DNA of 13,590 nucleotides from CAJXNP01 sp050305935 (GCA_050305935.1 JBNLGG010000090.1:1-13590), one strand, 5' to 3'. Positions 1-7,293 are shown, counted from the stretch's first letter. Numbers and translations are program-made. The notes: generated from the letters alone by a model not told the origin.

Positions 1-369
1 GATCCGGATAAATCGGTCATGTTCCCTGTCATAGGTTTGCAAGCCGCCGTTGAAGGTGCTCACCCACAGAATGCCTTCGCTGTCCTCATAAAGGTATGAA
101 ATTGAATTTTTTAATAGGGTGCAGGAGTCATTTGGGTCGTTGCGATATACCCTGTATTCATATCCGTCAAACCGAGCCAGTCCATCGAAGGTACCTATCC
201 ACATAAATTCCCTGGAATCCTGGAGAATGCAATTGATGGTCGAGTTATAAAGTTCTGTACCTTCTCCCGGTCTTATGAAATTCACCTTTTCCAGTGATGA
301 CTGAGCGACCAATAAAGATGCTTGCAGACAAAAAACAAGGATAAATAAAAAATAGTGTAATTTGCTCAT
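1..369 (-). CDS. Reg_prop sensor protein, N-terminal part only (runs off the left edge)
   Basis: Reading the minus strand from ATG at 367-369 gives 123 codons open to base 1. The product starts with a signal peptide (MSKLHYFLFILVF..., hydrophobic to about residue 21, then AQSS). Two beta-propeller repeat units of the two-component regulator propeller type follow. They are recognisable by ILQDSREFMWIGTFDGLARF (about 49-68) and by YLYEDSEGILWVSTFNGGL (about 92-110), each with the D-x-x-G/E-x-x-W-[IV] core. In Bacteroidota such propellers form the periplasmic half of hybrid histidine kinases or of membrane-bound regulators. Everything after the second repeat lies outside the window, so the output domain is unknown. 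The gene is divergent from cydAB with 328 nt between starts. The family call is firm; the exact class is not. Confidence 0.85.
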   Translation of the reverse strand, partial: MSKLHYFLFILVFCLQASLLVAQSSLEKVNFIRPGEGTELYNSTINCILQDSREFMWIGTFDGLARFDGYEYRVYRNDPNDSCTLLKNSISYLYEDSEGILWVSTFNGGLQTYDREHDRFIRI

Positions 370-697
370 TTCAAGAATTGGCTCCGATTTTTGCTAACTA
401 ACGTTTCAGGGTTTCATTGCTAGATAGTTCGAATTGCCATATATGCGGTGAAATCCTCATAACCTTATCGCGTCACCCAACATGTCACCGGTTTCTGAAT
501 ATGTAATAATTTAGCTTATTTCTTTTTATTGTAAAAATTACCCATTTGATTTTCCGGGTACAATACAAAAACATTAATTTCATAATTTATCCAGTCTGTT
601 CAAAACGTTTTTGGCAGTAATGTTTATTAATGAACAATTCCTTTCCAAATTAAACATTGCCCATTAAATTCATCCCTTGAATTTTTGACCTAGCTGT
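370..697. other. Divergent intergenic region between the Reg_prop sensor and cydA
   Basis: No coding frame is convincing here. The region must hold the promoters of both divergent genes. The only structured element I see is the near-palindrome at 621-636, listed separately. A weak plus-strand promoter candidate, TTG at 657-659 and AATTTTTG at 680-687 (one mismatch to TAnnTTTG, 20 nt apart), would leave only a few bases of leader before cydA, so it is not listed as a promoter. Confidence 0.6.
621..636. promoter_or_regulatory. 16-bp near-palindrome upstream of cydA, candidate operator
   Basis: The sequence TGTTTATTAATGAACA is self-complementary except at one position pair (bases 5 and 12). It is centred about 69 bp before the cydA start. 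Cytochrome bd operons are commonly controlled by oxygen- or redox-responsive dimeric regulators, so an operator here would make sense. The sequence does not match the classical FNR half-site TTGAT, and the regulator is unknown. An AT-rich palindrome of this size can also occur by chance. Confidence 0.35.
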
Positions 698-1996
698 ATG
701 GAAGATCTTCTGTCTGCCCGCCTGCAAATGGCGGTATCCCTTGGGTTTCATATCATCTTTGCGTGTATTGGTATGGTAATGCCATTTTTGATGGCATTTT
801 CTCATTTTAAATGGCTGAAAACGGGTGAGGAAATCTATAAAGATCTGACCAAATCCTGGTCAAAGGGTGTTGCCATCTTCTTTGCCGTCGGTGCGGTATC
901 AGGCACCATGCTTTCCTTTGAACTAGGCTTGCTTTGGCCCACATTCATGGAACACGCCGGCCCCATTATCGGACTTCCATTTTCCTGGGAAGGAACAGCC
1001 TTTTTTGTGGAAGCCATTGCGCTTGGCTTTTTCCTGTACGGCTGGGACCGCATTAACAAGTGGGTGCATTTTTATATGGGGGTATTAGTAGGAGTATCCG
1101 GAGTAGTTTCCGGTATCCTGGTTGTAGCTGCAAACTCTTGGATGAATAGCCCATCAGGCTTTGATTGGGTGAATGGAGTGGCTGAAAATATTGACCCGGC
1201 AGCCGCAATGTTTAATGACGCATGGCTTTCACAATCCATCCACATGACCATCGCAGCTTTCCTCTCCACCGGAATGGGTGTAGCTGGGATCCACGCGCTC
1301 TTGCTGATTAAAGATCCAAGCAATAAATTCCACAAAAAAGCCATTCATATTGCCATGGTGTTTGCTGTAGTTGCGGCGATTTTGCAGCCACTTAGCGGTG
1401 ACTTTTCCGCTAAAGATGTTGCCAAACGGCAACCTGTTAAACTCGCGGCGATGGAATCTCATTTTGAAACATCAGCACCGGCGGATTTAATCGTCGGAGG
1501 TATTCCAAATGAGAAAGAGGAAAAAGTGGAGTACGCGATTCATCTGCCGGGCTTTTTGAGCTTCCTGGCTTTTGGAGATTTTAATGCGGACGTAAAAGGG
1601 CTTAAGGAATTCCCACGGGACGAATGGCCACCTGTACTGGTTACCCATTTCGCTTTTCAAATAATGGTGGGTATTGGCAGTTTGCTGCTGATCACCTCGC
1701 TCCTGTACGTATTCTTCAAATGGAAAAAGAAGAAATGGGTATACAAGAAGTGGTTTTTACTATTGTTGGGAATTTGCTCACCCCTGGGATTTTTGGCAGT
1801 GGAGGCCGGGTGGACTGTGACGGAGGTTGGCAGGCAACCCTGGATCATCTATGGCATCATGAAAACCAAGGATGCGGTCAGTCCGATGCCCGGATTGCAA
1901 TACTCATTTGCAAGCATCACGATCATCTATTTATTCCTGACATTAATTGTATTTTGGTTAATGAAACGGCAAATAAAGACACTCAAAAAATATTAG
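698..1996 (+). CDS. cydA: Cytochrome bd ubiquinol/menaquinol oxidase subunit I (short Q-loop form)
   Basis: Subunit I carries hemes b558, b595 and d and the quinol site. It oxidises quinol and reduces oxygen to water in the cytoplasmic membrane. The 432-residue protein has the family hallmarks: His18 (GFHIIF, heme ligand), Glu98 and Glu105 (WEGTAFFVE, proton path), His182 and Met323 (FQIMVG), the expected b558 ligands, and GRQPW at 378-382 after GWTVTE. The Q-loop starts at GDFSAKDVAKRQPVKLAAME (234-253), with Lys248 and Glu253 at the quinol-binding positions. The protein is about 90 residues shorter than E. coli CydA (522) because the second half of the Q-loop is absent, as in the CIO-like short class. 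There is no Shine-Dalgarno sequence before ATG 698. cydB starts 3 nt after the stop. Heme positions are transferred from the E. coli family pattern. Confidence 0.97.
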   Translation: MEDLLSARLQMAVSLGFHIIFACIGMVMPFLMAFSHFKWLKTGEEIYKDLTKSWSKGVAIFFAVGAVSGTMLSFELGLLWPTFMEHAGPIIGLPFSWEGTAFFVEAIALGFFLYGWDRINKWVHFYMGVLVGVSGVVSGILVVAANSWMNSPSGFDWVNGVAENIDPAAAMFNDAWLSQSIHMTIAAFLSTGMGVAGIHALLLIKDPSNKFHKKAIHIAMVFAVVAAILQPLSGDFSAKDVAKRQPVKLAAMESHFETSAPADLIVGGIPNEKEEKVEYAIHLPGFLSFLAFGDFNADVKGLKEFPRDEWPPVLVTHFAFQIMVGIGSLLLITSLLYVFFKWKKKKWVYKKWFLLLLGICSPLGFLAVEAGWTVTEVGRQPWIIYGIMKTKDAVSPMPGLQYSFASITIIYLFLTLIVFWLMKRQIKTLKKY

Positions 1997-1999
1997 CCT

Positions 2000-3019
2000 A
2001 TGCTTTGGTTTATTATTCTGGTGCTGGGAATATCCCTGCTTCTTTACTTGCTGATGGCAGGCGCCGATTTCGGAGCCGGTGTATTGGAACTATTCAGTTC
2101 AAAAAAGGATTTTGGTAAACTCAGAAACCTGACCTACCAGGCAATTGGGCCCATCTGGGAGGCTAATCACATCTGGATCATTCTGGTAATCGTCATCTTT
2201 TTCATGGGCTTCCCAAAGATTTACGCTGTATTCTCGACCGTTTTGCATATCCCGATTTTATTAATGCTCATCGGAATTATTGCCAGGGGCACAGCCTTTA
2301 CCTTTCGTCATTACGATGCCATAAAAGACAAATCGCAAGAGTTATATACCAAGGTATTTGCCTACTCCTCTTTCTTCACCCCTTTCTTCCTGGGAGTGTG
2401 TGCTGGTGCAGTCGCCTCGGGACAACTGGACAACCAGGCGCCGGATTTCTATGGCCGATTCATGGCCGGATGGTTGAATCCCTTTTCCTTTGCCGTGGGC
2501 TTGTTTACGGTTTGTATTGTCTCCTACCTTGCCGCTGTCTATATGATCGGCGAGGCTACAGATGAAAACCTCCGAGGCAGGTTTGTAAGACGGGCCCGGA
2601 ATGCGAACATATTTACCATTATTGCCGGTGGAATAGTTTTTATCATTGCCGGATTGAATGACCTGGAATTCTACCACTCCTTTTTTAATTTCTTTAGTAT
2701 CGCTTGCTTTGCCTTGTCCACGGTGGCCCTTCCGTTTTTGTGGATGTTCCTTCGCTTCAGAAGAAGATGGCTGTCCAGGCTGGTGGCTGCCTTCCAGGTA
2801 ACAGCCATTTTACTTGCATGGGAGGCTGCCTTATTCCCAAACATCATCCTGATGAAAAATGGGGATCACCTCACCTTTTTTAACACCGCTGCTCCTGAGC
2901 CAACACTCAGATCGCTTACGATTGCTTTAGTAGCTGGAGTTTTAATCATTATCCCCCTGCTGGCCTATCTTTTTAAAAGCTTTCAGAAAATTCAATTGGG
3001 TGAGAAATATCAGGAATGA
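2000..3019 (+). CDS. cydB: Cytochrome bd oxidase subunit II
   Basis: This is the heme-free partner subunit of CydA in the membrane oxidase complex. The 339 residues are mostly hydrophobic with about eight or nine membrane segments. Family marks are MAGADFGAGVLELF near the N-terminus (Asp23, matching the conserved Asp of LDGFDLG), GPIWEANHIWII at 50-61 (Glu54 in place of the Asp of VWDGNETW, an acidic residue thought to serve proton uptake), and ARGTAFTFRHY after the third helix. The length is close to the usual 335-380. It begins 3 nt after the cydA stop, so the two genes should be co-transcribed and translationally coupled. No small cydX-like reading frame and no cydC/cydD genes follow; the next 147 nt contain a dispersed repeat. 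Confidence 0.97.
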   Translation: MLWFIILVLGISLLLYLLMAGADFGAGVLELFSSKKDFGKLRNLTYQAIGPIWEANHIWIILVIVIFFMGFPKIYAVFSTVLHIPILLMLIGIIARGTAFTFRHYDAIKDKSQELYTKVFAYSSFFTPFFLGVCAGAVASGQLDNQAPDFYGRFMAGWLNPFSFAVGLFTVCIVSYLAAVYMIGEATDENLRGRFVRRARNANIFTIIAGGIVFIIAGLNDLEFYHSFFNFFSIACFALSTVALPFLWMFLRFRRRWLSRLVAAFQVTAILLAWEAALFPNIILMKNGDHLTFFNTAAPEPTLRSLTIALVAGVLIIIPLLAYLFKSFQKIQLGEKYQE

Positions 3020-3050
3020 AATAAAAATAATCGCTTAAGCAAGGGTACCA

Positions 3051-3107
3051 ATAATGGGTTTTAACAGGCAAGAAACTACAGGATTCATTAACTTAAGAGC
3101 ATTGATA
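3051..3107 (+). repeat. Dispersed intergenic repeat, copy A
   Basis: First of three related sequences of about 57 bp. It begins ATAATGGGTTTTAACAGGC and includes GGATTCATTAACTTAAGAG. Aligned without gaps to copy C (5727-5783), about 43 of 57 bases agree. Copy B (3836-3892) shares the first 19 bases with one change, and then ATTCATTA. It lies 31 nt after the cydB stop. No coding capacity and no strong hairpin are evident. Confidence 0.7.
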
Positions 3108-3166
3108 ACAGTAACAGTTAGAATTATATTGTAGACCATTCTAGACAGTTGAGCAGTTGAAATAAA

Positions 3167-3781
3167 ATGAGATTCCAGACAATTCTCGGTATTCTATTCT
3201 TGATGTCAAATTCTGCACTGGGACAAAAATGTGTTAAAGGGGACATTGAGTATTCGATGGCAACCTACTCCGAGGAGCTTTTTATTGATAAAAAGCACAG
3301 TGTGTTCTTGGACTCCTTACTTACTGGGCCAGTCTCTGAATATTTCTGCAACACTAACATTAAGAACTTACCCGCCAAAGATAAAGATAAGGACAAGCCT
3401 AAAGACCTAGTTCCATCTGAAAGCCATGTTGTTGAGCCGCTTTTTATAAACATGTCCACTTTTAATGGAGTTTATGCTAAGCGGGTTTGGGAATTAGATC
3501 CAAAGGCCAGGAGGGCTGTCCGTTTTAGATGTGGGTATTTCCACCAAGTCTTCATTATATCCAATGACAGGTATTACGAACTTTCTAATGATACCATCAA
3601 AAATAAAAAAATGATCATAAAGCTATTGGGGGCAGATTTTTCTAACAATGAAGTGTTGAGCATGACCGAATACTTTAAGAAGAGAATAATATGTGAGCAC
3701 TTCACATTCTTGCCTTCATTCTACATTAAAAAGGATGACAAAGTGCTGTTTGATTCTGAAAAAGCAAAGAAGAGTAACTAA
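3167..3781 (+). CDS. Small secreted protein of unknown function
   Basis: I do not recognise this 204-residue protein. It opens with a clear signal peptide (MRFQTILGILFLMSNSALG, probable cleavage before Gln20), so it should be exported to the periplasm or beyond. There is no lipobox cysteine at the cleavage site. The mature part has four cysteines (22, 61, 122, 176), a highly charged lysine/aspartate run at 71-80 (KDKDKDKPKD), a basic stretch around 113-121 (KARRAVRFR), and a lysine-rich C-terminus. No membrane segment follows the signal. The gene sits alone between repeat copies A and B, is more AT-rich than cydAB, and faces the next gene tail to tail. The signal peptide and unbroken frame support a real gene. 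Confidence 0.75.
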   Translation: MRFQTILGILFLMSNSALGQKCVKGDIEYSMATYSEELFIDKKHSVFLDSLLTGPVSEYFCNTNIKNLPAKDKDKDKPKDLVPSESHVVEPLFINMSTFNGVYAKRVWELDPKARRAVRFRCGYFHQVFIISNDRYYELSNDTIKNKKMIIKLLGADFSNNEVLSMTEYFKKRIICEHFTFLPSFYIKKDDKVLFDSEKAKKSN

Positions 3782-3835
3782 CATGGAGTTTGGTGACAGT
3801 TTGGGCTGGCTTCTTGTTGTAGGTTTATATTGCAA

Positions 3836-3892
3836 ATAATGGGATTTAACAGGCTGGAGTTCACCGTATTCATTATCTTCGGAACTACAAAC
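3836..3892 (+). repeat. Dispersed intergenic repeat, copy B
   Basis: Second copy of the repeat, starting ATAATGGGATTTAACAGGC, which differs from copy A at one base in 19. The middle is more diverged, then ATTCATTA is shared. It lies in the 156-nt gap between two convergent genes, in the same orientation as copies A and C. Confidence 0.6.
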
Positions 3893-3937
3893 CAGTTGAA
3901 GTATAAGCATATATGTGCTCACACCCGGTTGTTTGGA

Positions 3938-5347
3938 TCAATAAAGTAATTCTTCGTCCAATTTATCCAAGGCATTTTTACTAACGACATAAGCATAAAT
4001 GCTATTTGGAACAATCAACAAATCGTCAAAGTCTTCAAACTTGGTTTTACTTGTAACTATTCCCTTACTAAGATCATTTTTAGCCATGAAGTATTTAAGC
4101 TTGCCTGCCTTTGGGCTATCAGACCATTTAACTTCTACCGCCCAATGGACTTCCTGAAAATTCTTGCCAATTTGAATCAAGTCAACTTCACCTGCATCCT
4201 TACCAACTTTCCAATTGGCATATCGCAAATACTCGTGCTCCCGATGGAGATATTGGGCATAAACCGCCGTTTCAACCAAATGCGGAAACCGTTCATCCGA
4301 GTCGTCTATGCGCCCAAATAGCCCCGTATAAAGACTCGGATTGGTTAAATAGACCTTAAACTGGGTGATATTCTTGAATCTTTTTGCTGTCACATCAACT
4401 CTATGCAATACTTTAATTAAAAATGCTGCTTCGAGATATTTGATGTATTTTTTTATAGTCTTATTATCAGTCTTTGTTTCTTGGGATACCTTCTTGTAGT
4501 CAAGCACTTCCCCAGTTCGATAGGACAACACATTAAAAAATTGCTGTAATTCCAACGTATTTTCAACACCAAAGAGTCCGGGTAAATCTTTCATAATTAC
4601 CTTATCGGTAATATCCTTCTGAATTACCCTCTCCGGATTCTTCACTTTTTCCGAATTAAGAGCTATCTCTGGAAAACCACCAAAGTTTATGTAGTCGACA
4701 AAATGATTATTAAACTTTTCGATTTCCTTGGTTTTAAAGAACCTCCTTGGACCATTAAAATCAACTTCCGTTTCAACCAAAAGACTATTGTAACCATTGA
4801 GGTCAATATATTCGGAGAATGTAAGAGGAGGTAAGAAATAATCAGTAAATCTTCCTGCTCCGCTTTCTATACTCTTCATTCTCAACGCCGCAGCAGCACT
4901 TCCACTGGCGATGAATTTAGACTTCCTGTTTTTATCAACAAGTGATTTTAAATGTATTTCCCAATCTTTCAAGTATTGGATCTCGTCAAAGAAAAAATAT
5001 GATTCATCTGCTGTTTCACCATTGACAAGCAAACCGTCACTTATTAATTCTTCAAGAGGCAGGTTCGTATAAATTGGGGTATCTAAACTGAAGTAAAAAA
5101 TCTTCTTAGCATCAACACCGGAATCGATTAAATCCTGAATCGCCTGGTACATAATTACGGTTTTACCAATCCTCCTTGGCCCCATAAGTACTACAGCCCG
5201 ATGTGGAAATTTTTGAGTAACAAGCTCATAAAAACCTCTATAGTACCTTCTTTTACTGAATTCATCATAAAAAGGAATCTTTCCTTCCTCCCACCATGAA
5301 TTATCGTCTTTGATTCTATTTGCTAAAATATTTTTGTCGAAGGCCAT
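3938..5347 (-). CDS. AAA_14 / DUF4143-type ATPase with PD-(D/E)xK-like C-terminal domain
   Basis: This 469-residue protein belongs to the widespread prokaryotic ATPases annotated as AAA_14 plus DUF4143. Their role is not settled, and many sit in variable genome regions. Visible parts are a Walker A motif GPRRIGKT (56-63), a Walker B YFFFDEIQ (117-124, Asp121-Glu122), a sensor-like FIASGSAAA (145-153), and GRFTDYFLPPLTFSEY (165-180), typical of the family. A winged-helix-like segment lies at about 281-305 (VLDYKKVSQETKTDNKTIKK). The C-terminal domain has GEVDLI (386-391, Asp389) and AVEVKW (403-408, Glu405 and Lys407), the order expected of a PD-(D/E)xK fold. Full family length, no truncation. 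The start at 5347 lies a short leader after a good promoter. The domain call is firm; a nuclease activity is only an inference from the motif. Confidence 0.92.
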   Translation of the reverse strand: MAFDKNILANRIKDDNSWWEEGKIPFYDEFSKRRYYRGFYELVTQKFPHRAVVLMGPRRIGKTVIMYQAIQDLIDSGVDAKKIFYFSLDTPIYTNLPLEELISDGLLVNGETADESYFFFDEIQYLKDWEIHLKSLVDKNRKSKFIASGSAAAALRMKSIESGAGRFTDYFLPPLTFSEYIDLNGYNSLLVETEVDFNGPRRFFKTKEIEKFNNHFVDYINFGGFPEIALNSEKVKNPERVIQKDITDKVIMKDLPGLFGVENTLELQQFFNVLSYRTGEVLDYKKVSQETKTDNKTIKKYIKYLEAAFLIKVLHRVDVTAKRFKNITQFKVYLTNPSLYTGLFGRIDDSDERFPHLVETAVYAQYLHREHEYLRYANWKVGKDAGEVDLIQIGKNFQEVHWAVEVKWSDSPKAGKLKYFMAKNDLSKGIVTSKTKFEDFDDLLIVPNSIYAYVVSKNALDKLDEELLY

Positions 5348-5352
5348 ATTTC

Positions 5353-5379
5353 AATTTTAAGGATAGCTATCCCAAAATT
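5353..5379 (-). promoter_or_regulatory. Proximal palindrome in the ATPase promoter, candidate operator
   Basis: The core GGATAGCTATCC (5361-5372) is a perfect 12-bp palindrome, flanked symmetrically by AATTTT and AAAATT, so 23 of 27 bases are symmetric. It covers the predicted transcription start and overlaps the -7 element. A similar site lies exactly 36 bp upstream. This is the layout of a repressor operator. The binding protein is unknown; autoregulation by the winged-helix part of the ATPase is one possibility. Confidence 0.6.
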
Positions 5380-5402
5380 ATAAAATTTAAATTTAAGGAC
5401 AA
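5373..5402 (-). promoter_or_regulatory. Bacteroidota-type promoter for the ATPase gene
   Basis: On the minus strand TTG (5400-5402) is followed after 19 nt by TAATTTTG (5373-5380), a full match to the Bacteroidota consensus TTG, 17-23 nt, TAnnTTTG. Transcription would start near 5366, giving a leader of about 18 nt before the ATG at 5347. The -33 element lies inside the distal palindrome, and the -7 element overlaps the proximal one. Confidence 0.65.
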
Positions 5403-5415
5403 GCATCCCAAAATT
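5389..5415 (-). promoter_or_regulatory. Distal palindrome in the ATPase promoter, candidate operator
   Basis: This second copy matches the proximal site at 22 of 27 bases. Its core is GGATGCTTGTCC on the minus strand, symmetric only at the GGA and TCC ends. The -33 TTG of the promoter lies in its centre, so a bound protein would block RNA polymerase. The lower symmetry suggests the weaker of two sites. Confidence 0.5.
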
Positions 5416-5474
5416 TAAAAAAGGGTGTAAAAACACTATCATACGCAAGTGAGCAGGCCCCTTGCATAGAATGT

Positions 5475-5719
5475 CCTATCGCAAGTTTTCTAAACCTGAG
5501 ATGAGTATGGATAGTAGGACTCCGTCCGGTGCCTGGCTAAAAGGCTTATTGAATCGCCTGAATTCAACCTCCAATCGAGAAAAACATCACCACGCAATTT
5601 ACCAAGACAAAACCCCAAGCTCGCTTCAAGCGATACCTATAAACCGAAGTCCTTTGCTAATTTGGCGGACAGAGTCCCCGTTCCCACTGGATTCACAGGT
5701 TTGGAAAACCTGCGATAGG
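5475..5719. mobile_element. MITE-like element with 24-bp inverted ends
   Basis: The ends 5475-5498 and 5696-5719 are inverted copies matching at 22 of 24 bases, outermost CCTATCGCA. Each end can also fold on itself: the right end contains CAGGTTT-GGA-AAACCTG (7-bp stem), the left an imperfect version. Just inside the ends lie GGACTCCGTCC (5517-5527) and GGACAGAGTCC (5667-5677), again inverted to each other at 10 of 11 bases. The 245-bp unit has no transposase; the short frame across it (5462-5722) has no recognisable features and is not called. I see no target-site duplication: the flanks read AATGT and TGATC. A non-autonomous insertion element fits best; a REPIN-like pair of hairpins is the alternative. 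Confidence 0.65.
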
Positions 5720-5726
5720 TGATCAA

Positions 5727-5783
5727 TTAAAGGGATTTGGCAGGCGAGAATCCACTGGATTGATTAACTTGAGAGTTTTGATG
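5727..5783 (+). repeat. Dispersed intergenic repeat, copy C
   Basis: Third copy of the repeat found at 3051 and 3836, containing GGGATTTGGCAGGCGAGAA and GGATTGATTAACTTGAGAG. It begins 7 nt after the MITE-like element and ends about 50 nt from the Fic stop codon. It agrees with copy A at about 43 of 57 bases and has the same strand orientation. Confidence 0.7.
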
Positions 5784-5815
5784 TAGTAGATAAAACTGTG
5801 CCTCTTGCTACTACA
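5782..5815 (-). terminator. Possible stem-loop downstream of the Fic gene
   Basis: TGTAGTAG (5782-5789) and CTACTACA (5808-5815) are perfect inverted repeats of 8 bp around an 18-nt loop. The structure starts 19 nt after the Fic stop on the minus strand. It has no following T-run, the stem is modest and the loop is large, so termination is uncertain. Confidence 0.3.
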
Positions 5816-5834
5816 AGTATGTTGTGTCTCTCTA

Positions 5835-6986
5835 TTACTCGTCACGGACGGGTAAAAAGCCTTTATCGCCGAGCGAATTTATAACCCCTCTAAGCAAATA
5901 GTTATTGTCGAAACGCAATACATAAGTTCGTTTACCTTCCCTAATTGGAACAAGCATCTTCTTGTCTATCAACTTTCTTATTTGACGAGAGATTTCAGCC
6001 GGAACTTTCCCTTTGAAAATATCTTTCAAATCGCTAGCCTGAATTTTTTGTTTCTCAACGACTCTTTTCAATATTTTGGATTCCATCTCTGTTACGAATT
6101 CTCTTTCAACGGAGTAATTAATTGTCGGAACAAGTATCTCTGTTTTCAGATATTCATAATCCAATAAGTTGTCAATTTTCTCTATTTCATCTCGCAAACC
6201 TCCCAAAACATACTCACACCAAGACAAAATCCCTTCTTTTGATCCTTTATCGGCTGCCGATAGATATCGATAATAGTCATCCCTATTACTACAAAACACA
6301 GCCGTTGGGTTAAGTATGCGACCAACATTAACATTAAATCCTAGCTTGACCAGCATAGCATATGTAAAAAGTCTAACTGTTCTACCATTACCATTGCCAA
6401 ACGGGTGAGCCCAAACGAACCGATGGTGAGCAATTGCTACTTTCAATAAATCATACTGTGGTTCATCATCTTTCCTAATGAATCCGAAAAGTTCATCCAT
6501 GAATTCATCAATTCTTGACCAGTCGGGCGGAATATGATTAGACTTTGCAATTTTTACATTTGATTTTCTATAATATCCTGGAGTGTGATCACCCTCTCCA
6601 TCTGGAGGTGGAATTAACCCATCAACTATTCGCTTATGCATCTCACTAACGAACATGTGATTTATGTTATAATCTTCCACATTATCCTCAATAAAGGCCA
6701 TAGCCTTTTCAATATTTCTAATCTCAATTATACCCTGTTCCGTTGGGGATTCATTCTCCTCCAACTTGGTTTCTATATATTCTGCTATTGTTGTATTATT
6801 TCCTTCAATTCGAGCTGATCCAATACTTTCTAAAGTGTGAAATATATGCTTCAACTGAAAAAACACTTGCGGGTGAGTTGATCCCCCTAACCTCTTTTTA
6901 CGTAGATGATCCAACTCAAGAATTAATCTTGTGAGATTTGATCCAAAATCTGGTTCAACTAATTCTAATTTAAAATCTTTTGACAT
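5835..6986 (-). CDS. Class II Fic-domain protein, likely AMP-transferase, with variant active-site motif
   Basis: Fic proteins usually transfer AMP from ATP to hydroxyl groups of target proteins. The 383 residues have a Fic_N-like N-terminal region with the inhibitory motif SARIEG (57-62, Ser57 and Glu61 fitting [S/T]xxxE[G/N]). It lies before the Fic core, as in class II proteins that block ATP binding until relieved. The flap region TPGYYRKSNVKI is at 135-146. The catalytic motif is HPFGNGNGRTVR (194-205): His194 and both distal arginines are present, but the position that is normally Asp or Glu (residue 198) is Asn. The C-terminus (about 303-358) looks like a winged helix. Complete length; start at 6986 has no Shine-Dalgarno sequence. 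There is no antitoxin partner gene next to it, which suits a self-inhibited protein. Target unknown. Confidence 0.92.
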   Translation of the reverse strand: MSKDFKLELVEPDFGSNLTRLILELDHLRKKRLGGSTHPQVFFQLKHIFHTLESIGSARIEGNNTTIAEYIETKLEENESPTEQGIIEIRNIEKAMAFIEDNVEDYNINHMFVSEMHKRIVDGLIPPPDGEGDHTPGYYRKSNVKIAKSNHIPPDWSRIDEFMDELFGFIRKDDEPQYDLLKVAIAHHRFVWAHPFGNGNGRTVRLFTYAMLVKLGFNVNVGRILNPTAVFCSNRDDYYRYLSAADKGSKEGILSWCEYVLGGLRDEIEKIDNLLDYEYLKTEILVPTINYSVEREFVTEMESKILKRVVEKQKIQASDLKDIFKGKVPAEISRQIRKLIDKKMLVPIREGKRTYVLRFDNNYLLRGVINSLGDKGFLPVRDE

Positions 6987-7293
6987 CCGACCATTTAAAA
7001 TTTAACAATTACCTAAAACAACAATTAACAAGTAAACATATATTTACCTGTATATCAATTATATATACTTAATATATGATATATACACAATTAACATTTA
7101 AACACATTACAATTTAACACCATTTTTGAACAAGATTTAACAAAAATCAAAAAACAGATGCCAAAAAACACTGTCATCCATAAACTAGCAGAGCTATTTG
7201 CAAAGGCTAGTGTAATTCGATACTTTAGACGAAATTTGAAAGGTCCAGTTACGGATGATAGTTGAGAGTTATGCCCATTTAAACAAATGAACA
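6987..7293. other. AT-rich divergent intergenic region between Fic and the HEPN-like gene
   Basis: 307 bases without a supported gene. The Fic side (about 7000-7130) is very AT-rich, with repeated AATTAACA-type words and an imperfect inverted repeat, GTATATCA (7050-7057) against TGATATATAC (7077-7086). Both divergent genes probably have promoters here, but I find no full TAnnTTTG match correctly placed on either strand. The reading frames in it have no recognisable features. Confidence 0.5.

Noticed and set aside
657..687. TTG, 20 nt, AATTTTTG as a cydA promoter.
   Set aside because: The -7 element has one mismatch and the transcript would start only a few bases before the ATG. Too weak to list as a feature.
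1624..2118. A 164-codon plus-strand frame overlapping the cydA end and cydB start.
   Set aside because: It lies in another frame of two certain genes and its translation has no membrane or domain features.
3029..3048. GCTTAAGC just after cydB as a terminator.
   Set aside because: It is an 8-bp palindrome without loop or T-run and cannot form a normal intrinsic terminator.
5462..5722. An 86-codon frame across the MITE-like element.
   Set aside because: It spans both inverted ends, shows no recognisable protein features, and its ATG has no support. It is a by-product of the repeat element.
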